Shown: positions 36,963-45,534 of the stretch, piece after piece
Layout: every line of letters starts with the position of its first letter
Numbering within the stretch: the stretch's first letter is position 1
From: Streptomyces humidus
GTDB lineage: Bacteria; Actinomycetota; Actinomycetes; Streptomycetales; Streptomycetaceae
Direction of reading: 5' to 3'
DNA length: 64,000 nucleotides
NCBI RefSeq assembly: GCF_014649655.1
Contig: NZ_BMTL01000024.1
Location: 1 to 64,000, forward strand
Made by a program: the position numbers and the translations under genes
Notes under the pieces: generated by a model
The model's database searches: none
The model's input: only the letters and a program-made list of their open reading frames with translations
What the model was told of the DNA's origin: nothing

Positions 36963-38363
36963 CTAGCGCGCACCGAGGGTCCAGCGCGGGCCCTGCGGGC
37001 CGTCCTCGATGATCAGGCCGGACTGGGTGAGCTGGTCGCGGATGGCGTCCGCGGTCGCCCAGTCCTTGCGGGTGCGGGCGGACTCGCGCTGGTCGAGGAC
37101 GAGTCGCACGAGGCTGTCGACCACGCCGTGCAGGTCCTCGCCACGGCTCTCCTCGTCGGCCCAGTGGGCGTCGAGCGGGTCCAGGCCGAGGACGCCGAGC
37201 ATGGCGCGGACCTCGGCGAGGCGGGCCACGGCGGCTTCCTTGTCGTCGGCGGCGAGGGCCGAGTTCCCCTGCCGGACCGTGGTGTGCACGATGGCCAGCG
37301 CCTGGGGAACCCCCAGGTCGTCGTCCATCGCCTCGGCGAACGCGGGCGGCACCTCGGCCGCGGGCTCGACGACCTCCCCGGCCTTCTCCACGACGCGCTG
37401 CACGAACCCCTCGATCCGTGCGAACGCCGACTCGGCCTCGCGCAGCGACTCCTCGCTGTACTCGATCATCGAGCGGTAGTGGGGGGTGCCGAGGTAGTAG
37501 CGCAGGACGATGGGACGCCACTGCTTGACCATCTCGGAGACGAGGACGCTGTTGCCCAGGGACTTCGACATCTTCTCGCCGCTCATGGTGACCCAGGCGT
37601 TGTGCACCCAGTACCGGGCGAACTCGTCGCCGTAGGCCTTGGCCTGGGCGATCTCGTTCTCGTGGTGGGGGAAGATCAGGTCGAGTCCGCCGCCGTGGAT
37701 GTCGAAGGCGGAGCCCAGGTACTTGTGCGCCATCGCCGAGCACTCCAGGTGCCAGCCGGGACGGCCGCGGCCCCAGGGGGTCTCCCAGTCGGGCTCCCCC
37801 GGCTTGCCGGCCTTCCACATCGCGAAGTCGCGCGGGTCGCGCTTGCCGGTGATGCCCTCCTCGGAGGGCTGGCGCAGGTCGTCGAGGTCCTGGTTGGACA
37901 GCTCCAGGTAGCCGGGGAAGGAGCGCACGTCGAAGTAGACGCTGCCGTCGGCCTCGTAGGCGTGGCCGCGCTCGATGAGGCCGCGCATCATCTCGATCAT
38001 CTCGGGGACGTGCCCGGTCGCGCGCGGCTCGTAGGTCGGCGGGAGGCAGCCGAGGGCGTGGTAGCCGTCGTTGAACGCCCGCTCGTTCTCGTACCCGATG
38101 GACCACCAGGGGCGGCCCTGGTCGTGCGACTTGGCGATGATCTTGTCGTCGATGTCGGTGACGTTGCGGATGAACGTGACGTCGTGGCCGCGGTGGGTGA
38201 GCCAGCGGCGCATGATGTCGAAGTTCAGGTAGGAGCGGACGTGCCCGATGTGCGGGGCTGCCTGCACGGTGGCGCCGCAGAGGTAGATCGAGACGCAACC
38301 CGGTGTGAGCGGAGTGAAGTCACGGATCTTCCGGGCGCTGGTGTCGTACAGGCGAATGGTCAC
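36963..38363 (-). CDS. cysS: Cysteinyl-tRNA synthetase
   Basis: A 466-residue class I tRNA synthetase charging tRNA-Cys. The HIGH motif is AAPHIGHVRSYL and the KMSKS motif is GEKMSKSLGN; the zinc ligands include the first Cys (YLCGATVQ) and HHENEIAQ. The C-terminal anticodon-binding domain is complete (ESARTRKDWATADAIRDQL). A GTG start is used. It belongs to the ispD-ispF-cysS-rlmB cluster on the minus strand, with an ispF-to-cysS gap of 118 bases. Confidence 0.95.
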   Translation of the reverse strand: MTIRLYDTSARKIRDFTPLTPGCVSIYLCGATVQAAPHIGHVRSYLNFDIMRRWLTHRGHDVTFIRNVTDIDDKIIAKSHDQGRPWWSIGYENERAFNDGYHALGCLPPTYEPRATGHVPEMIEMMRGLIERGHAYEADGSVYFDVRSFPGYLELSNQDLDDLRQPSEEGITGKRDPRDFAMWKAGKPGEPDWETPWGRGRPGWHLECSAMAHKYLGSAFDIHGGGLDLIFPHHENEIAQAKAYGDEFARYWVHNAWVTMSGEKMSKSLGNSVLVSEMVKQWRPIVLRYYLGTPHYRSMIEYSEESLREAESAFARIEGFVQRVVEKAGEVVEPAAEVPPAFAEAMDDDLGVPQALAIVHTTVRQGNSALAADDKEAAVARLAEVRAMLGVLGLDPLDAHWADEESRGEDLHGVVDSLVRLVLDQRESARTRKDWATADAIRDQLTQSGLIIEDGPQGPRWTLGAR

Positions 38364-38481
38364 CCCACCAGGGTAGTGGGCGCGGGGCAGTGCCCCGGGC
38401 CCCTTTCGCCCAAGGACCGCGCATTCGTGACATGCCGGGGCACGGACCGGTGCGGGCCGGTCCGGTGCGGCGCGCCGGGAT

Positions 38482-38991
38482 TCAGCCGGTGCGCGCCACC
38501 AGCGCCGTGGCGATCGCCATCAGTCCTTCGTCGCGCCCGGGGAAGCCCAGGCCGTCCGTGGTCGCGCCGGACACCGACACCGGGGCTCCGGCCGCCGCCG
38601 AGAGGATCTTCTGGGCCTCGTCGCGCCGCTTGCCGATCTTGGGCCGGGGGCCGACGACCTGGACGGCGACGTTGCCGATGACGAAGCCGGCCGCGCGCAC
38701 GATCCGGGCCGCCTCGGTGAGCAGGGTGACGCCCGAGGCGCCGGACCACTCGGGGCGGCCGGTGCCGAAGTGCTGTCCGAGGTCGCCGAGCCCGGCGGCG
38801 GAGAAGAGGGCGTTGCAGGCGGCGTGGGCGACGACGTCCGCGTCGGAGTGCCCGGCCAGTCCGGGGCCCTCGCCTTCCCATTTCAGGCCCGCGCACCACA
38901 GCTCACGGCCTTCCTCGAAGGCGTGGATGTCGGTGCCGATGCCGACCTGGGGCAGCATCACCCCCCGGTCGGACGGCGTCTCAGAAGCCAT
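38482..38991 (-). CDS. ispF: 2-C-methyl-D-erythritol 2,4-cyclodiphosphate synthase
   Basis: A 169-residue MEP-pathway enzyme that cyclises CDP-ME 2-phosphate. Metal site GIGTDIHAF (DxH), the LAGHSDADVVAHA signature and the ATTDGLGFPGRDEGL C-terminal motif are present. Its start overlaps the ispD stop by 11 bases, so the two are coupled. Length is slightly above the usual 155-160 because of the N-terminal MASETPSDRGVM segment. Confidence 0.95.
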   Translation of the reverse strand: MASETPSDRGVMLPQVGIGTDIHAFEEGRELWCAGLKWEGEGPGLAGHSDADVVAHAACNALFSAAGLGDLGQHFGTGRPEWSGASGVTLLTEAARIVRAAGFVIGNVAVQVVGPRPKIGKRRDEAQKILSAAAGAPVSVSGATTDGLGFPGRDEGLMAIATALVARTG

Positions 38992-39733
38992 CGTTGAGCC
39001 TCCTGCGGGCCAGGACCGCCTCGGCGAGGACCAGGTCCAGGGGGCGGGTGACCTTGAAGGCCTCCTCGTGGCCGGGGACGACCACGACCGTCAGGCCGAG
39101 CCGCTCGACCATGCCGGCGCAGTCGGTGACGTCGTCCTCGACCGTCTCGTGGGCGCGGACCAGGGTGGCGCGGTCGAAGCCCTGCGGGGTCTGCACGGCG
39201 CGGAGGCGGGAGCGTTCGGGGGTGGCGACGACCGGTTCGGGATCGCCGGGCACGGCGGCCGGGACGACCTCCTTCACGGTGTCCGCGAGCGGCAGCGCGG
39301 GCACGACGGCCGGGGCGCCCTCGCGGACGGCCTCGATGACGGCGTCCACCGTGTCGACGGGGACGAGGGGGCGGGCCGCGTCGTGGACCAGCACGATGTC
39401 GTACTCGGGCGGCAGCGCTTCCAGGCCCAGCCGCACCGATTCCTGGCGGGAGTCGCCGCCGGGGACGACCAGGAAGTCGGTGCGGTCGGGCAGCGCGTGG
39501 GCGTCGAGCAGGGACTTGACCTCGGCGGCGCCGTCGGGCGGGGCCACGACGACCACCAGGGAGACGGCGCGGGAGGCGGCCAGGGCGCGTACCGCGTGGA
39601 TGAGCATGGGCGTGCCGCTCAGTGCGCGCAGTGCCTTGGGGGCGCCCGGACCGAGGCGGACGCCCCGGCCTGCGGCCGGAATCACCGCGGCCGTGCGGGC
39701 GGGCGCGGGGGAGGGACGCGAATCGTCAGACAT
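38981..39733 (-). CDS. ispD: 2-C-methyl-D-erythritol 4-phosphate cytidylyltransferase
   Basis: A 250-residue cytidylyltransferase of the MEP isoprenoid pathway. The CTP-binding loop is VIPAAGRGVRLGPGAPKALRAL, followed by VLVHDAARPLVP and VQTPQGFDRATL, all diagnostic. It overlaps ispF and lies 344 bases downstream of carD on the same strand; that gap (39734-40077) holds no gene, only a 17-bp tandem duplication at its right end. Confidence 0.95.
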   Translation of the reverse strand: MSDDSRPSPAPARTAAVIPAAGRGVRLGPGAPKALRALSGTPMLIHAVRALAASRAVSLVVVVAPPDGAAEVKSLLDAHALPDRTDFLVVPGGDSRQESVRLGLEALPPEYDIVLVHDAARPLVPVDTVDAVIEAVREGAPAVVPALPLADTVKEVVPAAVPGDPEPVVATPERSRLRAVQTPQGFDRATLVRAHETVEDDVTDCAGMVERLGLTVVVVPGHEEAFKVTRPLDLVLAEAVLARRRLNDGF

Positions 39734-40059
39734 CGGTTCCTGTCAGGTTTGTGTGCTGGCCTGCCGTGGGTATGGCCTGGGAAGTGCCGGGCGCGACGCC
39801 TTGACCGACCCTTCCGTGACGCACCGGTCGAGGCTGCAGCCCGAGCCCGGCACACCAAGTATCGGGGGGTCACCCCCGTGGGGCGGGGCATGGGGGCAGG
39901 CTGCCGGGGCGGTTCGGCCGGGACGGGCGGTTCGACGGCGTCCGGACATCCGGGCGTGTCCAGGCATGAACATGCCGCAGCGCCCGGCGACGGGAATACG
40001 TCATCGGGCACCGCGGCAGTTCAGTGTTCCTCGGTGTGCCGAGGCCGGTGCAGGCCGGC

Positions 40060-40093
40060 GTCAGGACGCGAGAACCGTCAGGACGCGAGAACC
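40060..40093. repeat. 17-bp tandem duplication at the carD stop
   Basis: GTCAGGACGCGAGAACC occurs twice head to tail (40060-40076 and 40077-40093). The second copy contains the carD stop codon and last residues, so the gene's end has been duplicated into the 3' region. Confidence 0.9.
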
Positions 40094-40560
40094 TCGTCGA
40101 GCAGGGCTTCGGCCTTGTCCTCGTTGGTGTTCTCCGCGAGGGCGAGCTCGCTCACCAGGATCTGGCGGGCCTTGGCGAGCATGCGCTTCTCACCGGCGGA
40201 GAGTCCGCGCTCGCGCTCACGACGCCACAGGTCACGCACGACTTCCGCGACCTTGATGACGTCGCCGGAGGCGAGCTTCTCCAGATTTGCCTTGTAACGA
40301 CGCGACCAGTTCGTGGGCTCCTCGGCGTACGGCGCGCGCAGCACCTCGAAGACCCGGTCCAGCCCGTCCTGACCGACCACATCACGCACGCCGACGAACT
40401 CCGCATTGTCCGCTGGCACACGTACCGTCAGGTCGCCCTGGGCGACCTTCAGCACCAAGTAGGTCTTGTCCACGCCTTTGATCTGGCGAGTTTCGATAGC
40501 CTCGATCAGCGCGGCCCCGTGATGGGGATAGACCACGGTGTCGCCAACCTTGAACGTCAT
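40078..40560 (-). CDS. carD: CarD-family transcription regulator
   Basis: A 160-residue RNA polymerase-binding protein. The N-terminal Tudor-like RNAP interaction domain (FKVGDTVVYPHHGAALIEAIE) is followed by the helical DNA-binding domain with the conserved Trp at the promoter fork (RRYKANLEKLASGDVIKVAEVVRDLWRRE). CarD stabilises open complexes at housekeeping and rRNA promoters. It is located directly upstream of ispD, as in other Streptomyces. Confidence 0.96.
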   Translation of the reverse strand: MTFKVGDTVVYPHHGAALIEAIETRQIKGVDKTYLVLKVAQGDLTVRVPADNAEFVGVRDVVGQDGLDRVFEVLRAPYAEEPTNWSRRYKANLEKLASGDVIKVAEVVRDLWRRERERGLSAGEKRMLAKARQILVSELALAENTNEDKAEALLDEVLAS

Positions 40561-40853
40561 GTGACAGGTACCCCTTCCGTGGCTATCCAGGGTAACACGG
40601 AAACTCCGGGTTCTGAATGGCGTTTTCGCAGGTCAGGGCATATCTCGGGGCTTGACAACACCAACACGAACGTGCTGCGGAGGGCCCTCGGGGGCAGGTA
40701 TTCGCAGGTCGGAGCCGCTCTCCGAGGGGGGAGAAACGCGTACGTTACACGCATCCGAAGCCCCGCCCGAACGGCTGAACGTCCACATATGTCCGCTTCC
40801 ACATGTGCGACTTCCGCTACTCCGTTCGGTGCGACCGGCCGGATACGAGCCGT

Positions 40854-40904
40854 TTCCGGAATTGATCACCGGCCGTTCGACCGGGGCGGTGATCAATTCC
40901 GGAA
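40854..40904. other. Long inverted repeat in the carD-lipoprotein gap
   Basis: A perfect 17-bp inverted repeat TTCCGGAATTGATCACC / GGTGATCAATTCCGGAA with a 17-base GC-rich loop, in the 661-base gene-free gap 40561-41221. It is far from either flanking gene end, so it could be a terminator of an unseen transcript, an RNA gene stem or an operator. No ORF in the gap is convincing. Confidence 0.6.
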
Positions 40905-41221
40905 CGGACGCGCATTCCTTCCCGGAAAATCCGCGGGCGGACGCGGACCGCGATTTTGGGAATGGCGTGCGAGCAGGTGGACCACGGGTGAAGCCAATGC
41001 GGCTCACGGGTCGCGGGCGGCCGTCGGGACGGTGCGAGGAAGACGGGCCGGGAGCGGCCGGGAGGTCGGCCCGGAGGTCTGTGGGTCCCGAGATCGCTCG
41101 AGAGGCGGGTCGGGTGCGGCGGCGCGGGAGGGGCTCGGTAACCTGAGGCTGCTGACAGACCCTTAGGACGGCTTTGTTCAAAGGAAAGCCGCCCGCGTGT
41201 ACCAAAGGAGTTGCCGCCGCC

Positions 41222-41911
41222 GTGAGCAGCAGCCTTCGACGCGGCGCCCTCGCCGCCTCCGCCATCGCGTTCTCGATCGCCTCGCTCGCCGCCTGCGGCG
41301 CCGGCAACGACGCCCAGACGCTGGGTGTCAAGCCGGACAACGCCGCCACTCACGTCGGCCAGATCAAGCTGCAGAACGTGGTCGTCATCACCCAGCCCGA
41401 CCTGAAGTCGACCGGGCCCGCGGTGATCTCGGCGACGGTCTTCAACGGCAGCGACAATCCCCAGACCCTGGAGTCCGTCACCGTCGACGGCACGGGCAAG
41501 TCCGCCGAGCTCAAGCCCGCCAAGGGCAAGGGCAAGCTCACCGTCCCGGCCCACGGCTCCGTCGTCATCGGCGGGGCGAACAACGCCTCCGCCGTCCTGC
41601 CGAGCAGCCGTGAGGCCGTTCAGGACGGCAACGCGCAGAAGGTGACCTTCACCTTCAGCGAGACCGGCGCGGTGACCCTGAGCGCCTTCGTCGTCCCCGC
41701 CGAGAGCTACTTCTCCTCGTGGGGCCCGAGCTCCGTCCCGAGCGCCTCGCCCAAGCCCTCGCAGTCGCCGTCCGGCAGCGCCTCCCCCTCCGGCAGCGCC
41801 TCCCCCTCCGGCAGCGCGTCGCCCTCCGGGAACGCCTCGCCGTCCGGTGCGGCGTCGGGAGCGGCGTCCGGGTCGGGCGCGCCGTCCGGCACGGGCTCCC
41901 CGAGCGCGTAG
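41222..41911 (+). CDS. Small secreted lipoprotein with Ser/Pro repeat tail
   Basis: A 229-residue protein. The signal peptide ends at the lipobox SLAACG. About residues 30-165 are a beta-rich domain (VVVITQPDLKSTGPAVISATVFNGS, LTVPAHGSVVIGG, VTFTFSETGAVTLSAFVVP) resembling the copper-chaperone-like or Ig-like folds of extracellular lipoproteins, but without Met/His metal motifs. The tail is SPSGSA repeats. The GTG at 41222 has AAAGGAG about ten bases upstream; an upstream TTG start would spoil the signal peptide. It lies between carD and phoP. Confidence 0.85.
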   Translation: MSSSLRRGALAASAIAFSIASLAACGAGNDAQTLGVKPDNAATHVGQIKLQNVVVITQPDLKSTGPAVISATVFNGSDNPQTLESVTVDGTGKSAELKPAKGKGKLTVPAHGSVVIGGANNASAVLPSSREAVQDGNAQKVTFTFSETGAVTLSAFVVPAESYFSSWGPSSVPSASPKPSQSPSGSASPSGSASPSGSASPSGNASPSGAASGAASGSGAPSGTGSPSA

Positions 41912-41947
41912 GCGCCGACGGCCGGCCGCCGAGCCCGGCGGTTCCCA

Positions 41948-42005
41948 GGACATGAGGGAAGGGCGGCGCCCCCCGCGCGGGGGGCGCCGCCCTTCCCTCA
42001 TGTCC
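41948..42005. terminator. 58-bp perfect palindrome, bidirectional terminator
   Basis: Two 29-base arms meet with no spacer (centre 41976/41977; GGACATGAGGGAAGGG... and its exact complement). It lies between the ends of the lipoprotein gene (41911) and phoP (42016), which converge. As RNA it forms a very stable hairpin from either strand. Confidence 0.9.
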
Positions 42006-42015
42006 GTCCGTCGGC

Positions 42016-42696
42016 CTACGGCTCGAACTTGTAGCCCAGACCGCGGACGGTCACCAGGTAGCGGGGTGCTCCCGGGTCGGGCTCGATCTTGGCGCGCAGG
42101 CGCTTGACGTGGACGTCGAGGGTCTTGGTGTCGCCGACGTAGTCGGCGCCCCACACCCGGTCGATGAGCTGCATGCGGGTCAGGACGCGGCCGGCGTTGC
42201 GCAGCAGCATCTCCAGGAGGTCGAACTCCTTCAGCGGGAGGTCGACCTTGGAGCCGGAGACCGTCACCACATGGCGGTCGACGTCCATGCGGACCGGGCC
42301 CGCCTCCAGGGCCGCCGGCGTCACCTCCTCCGGCTCGCCGCGGCGGCGCAGCACGGCCCGGATGCGGGCGACGAGCTCGCGCGAGGAGAAGGGCTTGGTG
42401 ACGTAGTCGTCGGCTCCTATCTCCAGGCCGACGACCTTGTCGATCTCGCTGTCCTTGGCGGTCACCATGATCACGGGGACGTTGGAGCGGCCGCGCAGCT
42501 GACGGCACACCTCCGTGCCGGGCAGGCCCGGCAGCATCAGGTCGAGGAGCACGAGATCGGCGCCGTTGCGCTCGAACTCGTCGAGTCCGTCGGGGCCCGT
42601 GGTCGCGACCGCGACCTCGAAGCCCTCTTTGCGGAGCATGTACGACAGGGCGTCGGAGAAGGACTCCTCGTCCTCGACGACGAGCACTCGGGTCAC
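42016..42696 (-). CDS. phoP: Phosphate response regulator PhoP
   Basis: A 226-residue OmpR-type response regulator. The receiver has the phospho-acceptor Asp in LVLLDLMLPG, the acidic pocket VVEDEE, Thr in VTAKDS and Lys in TKPFSSREL; the C-terminal winged helix ends GLGYKFEP. It activates the pho regulon under phosphate limitation and affects antibiotic production in Streptomyces. The GTG start overlaps the phoR stop by four bases, so phoR-phoP are coupled. Confidence 0.96.
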   Translation of the reverse strand: MTRVLVVEDEESFSDALSYMLRKEGFEVAVATTGPDGLDEFERNGADLVLLDLMLPGLPGTEVCRQLRGRSNVPVIMVTAKDSEIDKVVGLEIGADDYVTKPFSSRELVARIRAVLRRRGEPEEVTPAALEAGPVRMDVDRHVVTVSGSKVDLPLKEFDLLEMLLRNAGRVLTRMQLIDRVWGADYVGDTKTLDVHVKRLRAKIEPDPGAPRYLVTVRGLGYKFEP

Positions 42697-44051
42697 GGAT
42701 GGACCTCCGGGGCGGAAAGCGTCTGGTACGCGGTCGAATTCGGGGCTGAGGCGCGGGGTGGCGCCGGGGGTGAGGGTCGGGACGAGGAAGGAGTGACCTC
42801 GTCGAGGTCGTCGGCGGAGGTGTCGGTGTCGTCGAGGTCGTCGAGGTCGTCGGCGTCGTCGGCCTCGTGGGGGTCCGGACGCGGGTGCGCGCGGTCGCGG
42901 GCGACGCCCGCCTCCGGCAGCCGCAGGGTGAACGTGGAGCCCTGGTTCTCGGCGCTCCACACCGTGACCTCCCCGCCGTGCGAGGCGGCCACGTGCTTGA
43001 CGATCGCCAGCCCGAGGCCCGTGCCGCCGGTGGCACGGGAACGGGCGGGGTCGACCCGGTAGAAGCGCTCGAAGATGCGCTCCTTGTCCTTGTCGGAGAT
43101 GCCGATGCCCTGGTCGGTCACGGCGATCTCGATCAGGTCGCCGCCCGGCGCGCTCACGCGGCGGGCGGCGATGCCGACGCGGGTGCGGGCGGGCGAGTAG
43201 TTGACCGCGTTCTCGACCAGGTTGCCCAGGGCCGCGGCCAGCTGGCCCCGGTGGCCCCAGACGCGCAGGTCGGCCGGGCCCCCCGCGGCCATGGTGATCT
43301 GTTTGGCGCCGGCTTGGTGCCGGCAGCGGTCGACGGCCTCGGCGACCAGTTCGTCGACGCCGACCGGTTCGGCGTCCTCCAGCGGGTCGTCGTTCTGGAC
43401 CCGCGACAGGTCGATGAGCTCCTGGACCAGGCTGGTCAGCCGGGTGGCCTCGATCTGCATACGGCCGGCGAACCGTTCCACCGCCTCGGGATCGTCCGAG
43501 GCGTCCATGACGGCCTCGGAGAGGAGGGAGAGCGCGCCCACCGGCGTCTTCAGCTCATGGCTGACGTTCGCCACGAAGTCCCGCCGGACCGCCTCGATCC
43601 TGCGGGCCTCGGTGAGGTCCTCGACGAGCAGCAGAACGAGCCGCGAACCCAGCGGGGCCACTCTGGCGGACACGGCGAGGGCCTCGCCACGCCCTGTCCC
43701 GCGACGGGGAAGGTCCAGCTCCACCTGGCGTATCTCCCCGTCACGCCGGGTGTCCCGGGCCATCTTCAGCATCGGTTCCACGCTGAGCCTGCCCCCGCGG
43801 ACCAGCCCGAGGGCGTAGGCGGCGGAGCTGGCCTTGACCACGGCGTCGGCCTCGTCGAGGACGACGGCGGACGAGCGGAGCACCGACAGGACGGTGTCCA
43901 CGCCCGGCGGAAGCACCGGGTCCGTGTGCAGGGAGGTGCGCGTGGGGCGCTTCTGCTCCCGCTCGCTCCAGCGGAACGCCAGCATGGCGATGACACCGGT
44001 GAGCACCCCGGCGATCGCTGCCGCTGCGGCGACCGCCGCGTTCACGTCCAT
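42693..44051 (-). CDS. phoR: Phosphate sensor histidine kinase PhoR
   Basis: A 452-residue membrane histidine kinase. One N-terminal transmembrane helix (AAAAAIAGVLTGVIAMLAF) is followed by a PAS-like region, the DHp H-box FVANVSHELKTPVGALSLL and a full ATPase domain (NLVENAVNYS, DQGIGISDKDKERIFERFYRVD, GTGLGLAIVKHV). The C-terminal 60 residues are Asp/Ser-rich and disordered. It is transcribed divergently from phoU with a PHO box between. Confidence 0.96.
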   Translation of the reverse strand: MDVNAAVAAAAAIAGVLTGVIAMLAFRWSEREQKRPTRTSLHTDPVLPPGVDTVLSVLRSSAVVLDEADAVVKASSAAYALGLVRGGRLSVEPMLKMARDTRRDGEIRQVELDLPRRGTGRGEALAVSARVAPLGSRLVLLLVEDLTEARRIEAVRRDFVANVSHELKTPVGALSLLSEAVMDASDDPEAVERFAGRMQIEATRLTSLVQELIDLSRVQNDDPLEDAEPVGVDELVAEAVDRCRHQAGAKQITMAAGGPADLRVWGHRGQLAAALGNLVENAVNYSPARTRVGIAARRVSAPGGDLIEIAVTDQGIGISDKDKERIFERFYRVDPARSRATGGTGLGLAIVKHVAASHGGEVTVWSAENQGSTFTLRLPEAGVARDRAHPRPDPHEADDADDLDDLDDTDTSADDLDEVTPSSSRPSPPAPPRASAPNSTAYQTLSAPEVHP

Positions 44052-44124
44052 GCCCCCAGGTTAGGCACGGGTTCCGTCCCGGCCACAGCCATCGAGGTGC
44101 GACCTCGAACACTCGTCGCCCAGA

Positions 44125-44157
44125 GTTCACCTTGGAGCCAGTGGTGGTTCATTTGGG
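44125..44157. promoter_or_regulatory. PHO box (PhoP binding site)
   Basis: Three 11-base units: GTTCACCTTGG (44125-44135), a degenerate AGCCAGTGGTG (44136-44146) and GTTCATTTGGG (44147-44157). The first and third fit the known PhoP direct-repeat unit (GTTCAYYYRSG type). It is placed between divergent phoR and phoU, where PhoP autoregulation is established in Streptomyces. Confidence 0.8.
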
Positions 44158-44329
44158 GTGACGGAAATCGACGCGTACGGGGCGGAGCGTGGCACCGTGG
44201 GGTTCGCAGCTCCGGTCACAGGGCCGGTCGGCGCCGGTCCGAATACCGGCTCCGACCTGGTGTCGCGGCCGGTTCTGGCCCCCGGAACCGAACCCGAACC
44301 CCAAGCACGACGTACGAGAGGGAACCCTG

Positions 44330-45043
44330 ATGCGGGACGCGTACCACGAGGAACTTGACTCGATCGGCGACAGCCTGGTGGAGATGGCCCGGCTGGTCGG
44401 GTCGGCGATCGGACGCGCCACGACGGCCATTCTCGACGCCGACCTGAAGCTCGCCGAGAACGTCATCGAGGCCGACAAGAGGGTCGACGAGCTGCAGCAC
44501 GACCTGGAGGCGCGGGCGATAGCGCTGCTGGCGCGGCAGCAGCCGGTGGCGACGGACCTGCGGATCGTCGTCACGTCGCTGCGGATGTCCGCCGACCTGG
44601 AGCGCTCCGGCGACCTCGCCCAGCACGTGGCGAAGCTGGCCCGGCTGCGCTTCCCCAACCGTGCGGTGCCGCACGACCTGCACGCCACGATCCTGGAGAT
44701 GGGCCAGCTCGCGCAGCGCCTGATGGCGAAGGCGGCCGAGGTCATCATCACCAAGGACGTCGACCTCGCGCTCCAGCTGGAGCAGGACGACGACGAGATG
44801 GACCTGCTGCACCGCACGCTCTTCCAGCACCTGCTGGACGACAAGTGGAAGCACGGGATCGAGACGGCGGTCGACGTGACCCTGCTCGGCCGCTACTACG
44901 AGCGGTTCGCCGACCATGCGGTGGCCGTCGCCAAGCGCGTGGTGTTCCTGGTGACCGGCGAGCACGCGGACGAGCTCCAGCAGGACCTGCCGCCGGAGAT
45001 CCAGCCGGCCGCCGGGACGGGAGCGGGAGGCGAGAGCGTCTGA
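44330..45043 (+). CDS. phoU: Phosphate transport regulator PhoU
   Basis: A 237-residue all-helical protein with two PhoU repeats, each with an E/DXXXD metal-binding motif (ADKRVDELQHDLEARA and EQDDDEMDLLHRTLF). The conserved ERSGDLAQHVAKLA and ERFADHAVAVAKRVVFLVTGE segments are intact. It modulates PhoR signalling in relation to the Pst transporter. The pst genes are not nearby. The start ATG has GAGGGAAC upstream. The PHO box is in its promoter region. Confidence 0.95.
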   Translation: MRDAYHEELDSIGDSLVEMARLVGSAIGRATTAILDADLKLAENVIEADKRVDELQHDLEARAIALLARQQPVATDLRIVVTSLRMSADLERSGDLAQHVAKLARLRFPNRAVPHDLHATILEMGQLAQRLMAKAAEVIITKDVDLALQLEQDDDEMDLLHRTLFQHLLDDKWKHGIETAVDVTLLGRYYERFADHAVAVAKRVVFLVTGEHADELQQDLPPEIQPAAGTGAGGESV

Positions 45044-45095
45044 GGCCAGGGCGCCCGCGAGGCGCCCGGCGGGGCCCGGGGCCACGAGGCGGGGC

Positions 45096-45135
45096 GTCCG
45101 GGGCGCGGGTGTCCGGGGCGCGGGTGTCCGGGCGG
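45096..45135. repeat. 15-bp direct repeats downstream of phoU
   Basis: GTCCGGGGCGCGGGT at 45096-45110 and 45111-45125, then a partial third copy. It lies in the 251-base gap between phoU and the Cys-rich peptide gene; no function is evident. Confidence 0.75.
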
Positions 45136-45294
45136 GCCGGGTGGTGCGCGGGGGATCCGGCCCGCCCGCGTGCGGTCGCCCGCCGGGGGCGTGGCGGATC
45201 CCTCCCGGGCGTGCGCAAGACACTGTGCGCCGTTGATGCGCCCAGCGGAACGGGCATGCAATGGGCACAGGTCCTACGCCTCCGGGAGGAACCC

Positions 45295-45453
45295 ATGGCC
45301 GAGTCCCCCAGCGCTCCCACGCCCGACCCGACGCAGCAGCGCCCGACCGAGCAGCCCGCCGAGATCAGGAACCTGATGCTGATCGGCGCGTGCGGCTGCG
45401 GTTCCGGGTGCGGCTGCGGATGCCAGTCGGGCAGCCCCTGCCAGTGCGGTTGA
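45295..45453 (+). CDS. Small Cys-rich protein (possible metal binder or peptide precursor)
   Basis: A 52-residue protein with a strong ribosome site (GGGAGGA) before the ATG and its own terminator. The first 24 residues are charged and Pro/Thr-rich (MAESPSAPTPDPTQQRPTEQ), and the last 22 alternate Gly and Cys: ACGCGSGCGCGCQSGSPCQCG, with seven cysteines. This suggests metal binding as in metallothioneins, or a modified-peptide precursor with a leader and a Cys core. No modification enzyme is adjacent. I recall similar short proteins in other Streptomyces. Function unproven. Confidence 0.8.
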   Translation: MAESPSAPTPDPTQQRPTEQPAEIRNLMLIGACGCGSGCGCGCQSGSPCQCG

Positions 45454-45483
45454 GGACGCACCTGACGGACGTGAGCGGACGCG

Positions 45484-45514
45484 GGGCCCCGGCGCCGACA
45501 GGACGCCGGGGCCC
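45484..45514. terminator. Terminator after the Cys-rich gene
   Basis: Perfect 11-bp stem GGGCCCCGGCG / CGCCGGGGCCC with a 9-base loop. It lies between the Cys-rich gene and the convergent DUF4232 gene. Confidence 0.8.
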
Positions 45515-45534
45515 TTCGTCGTGCCCGGGACGCG

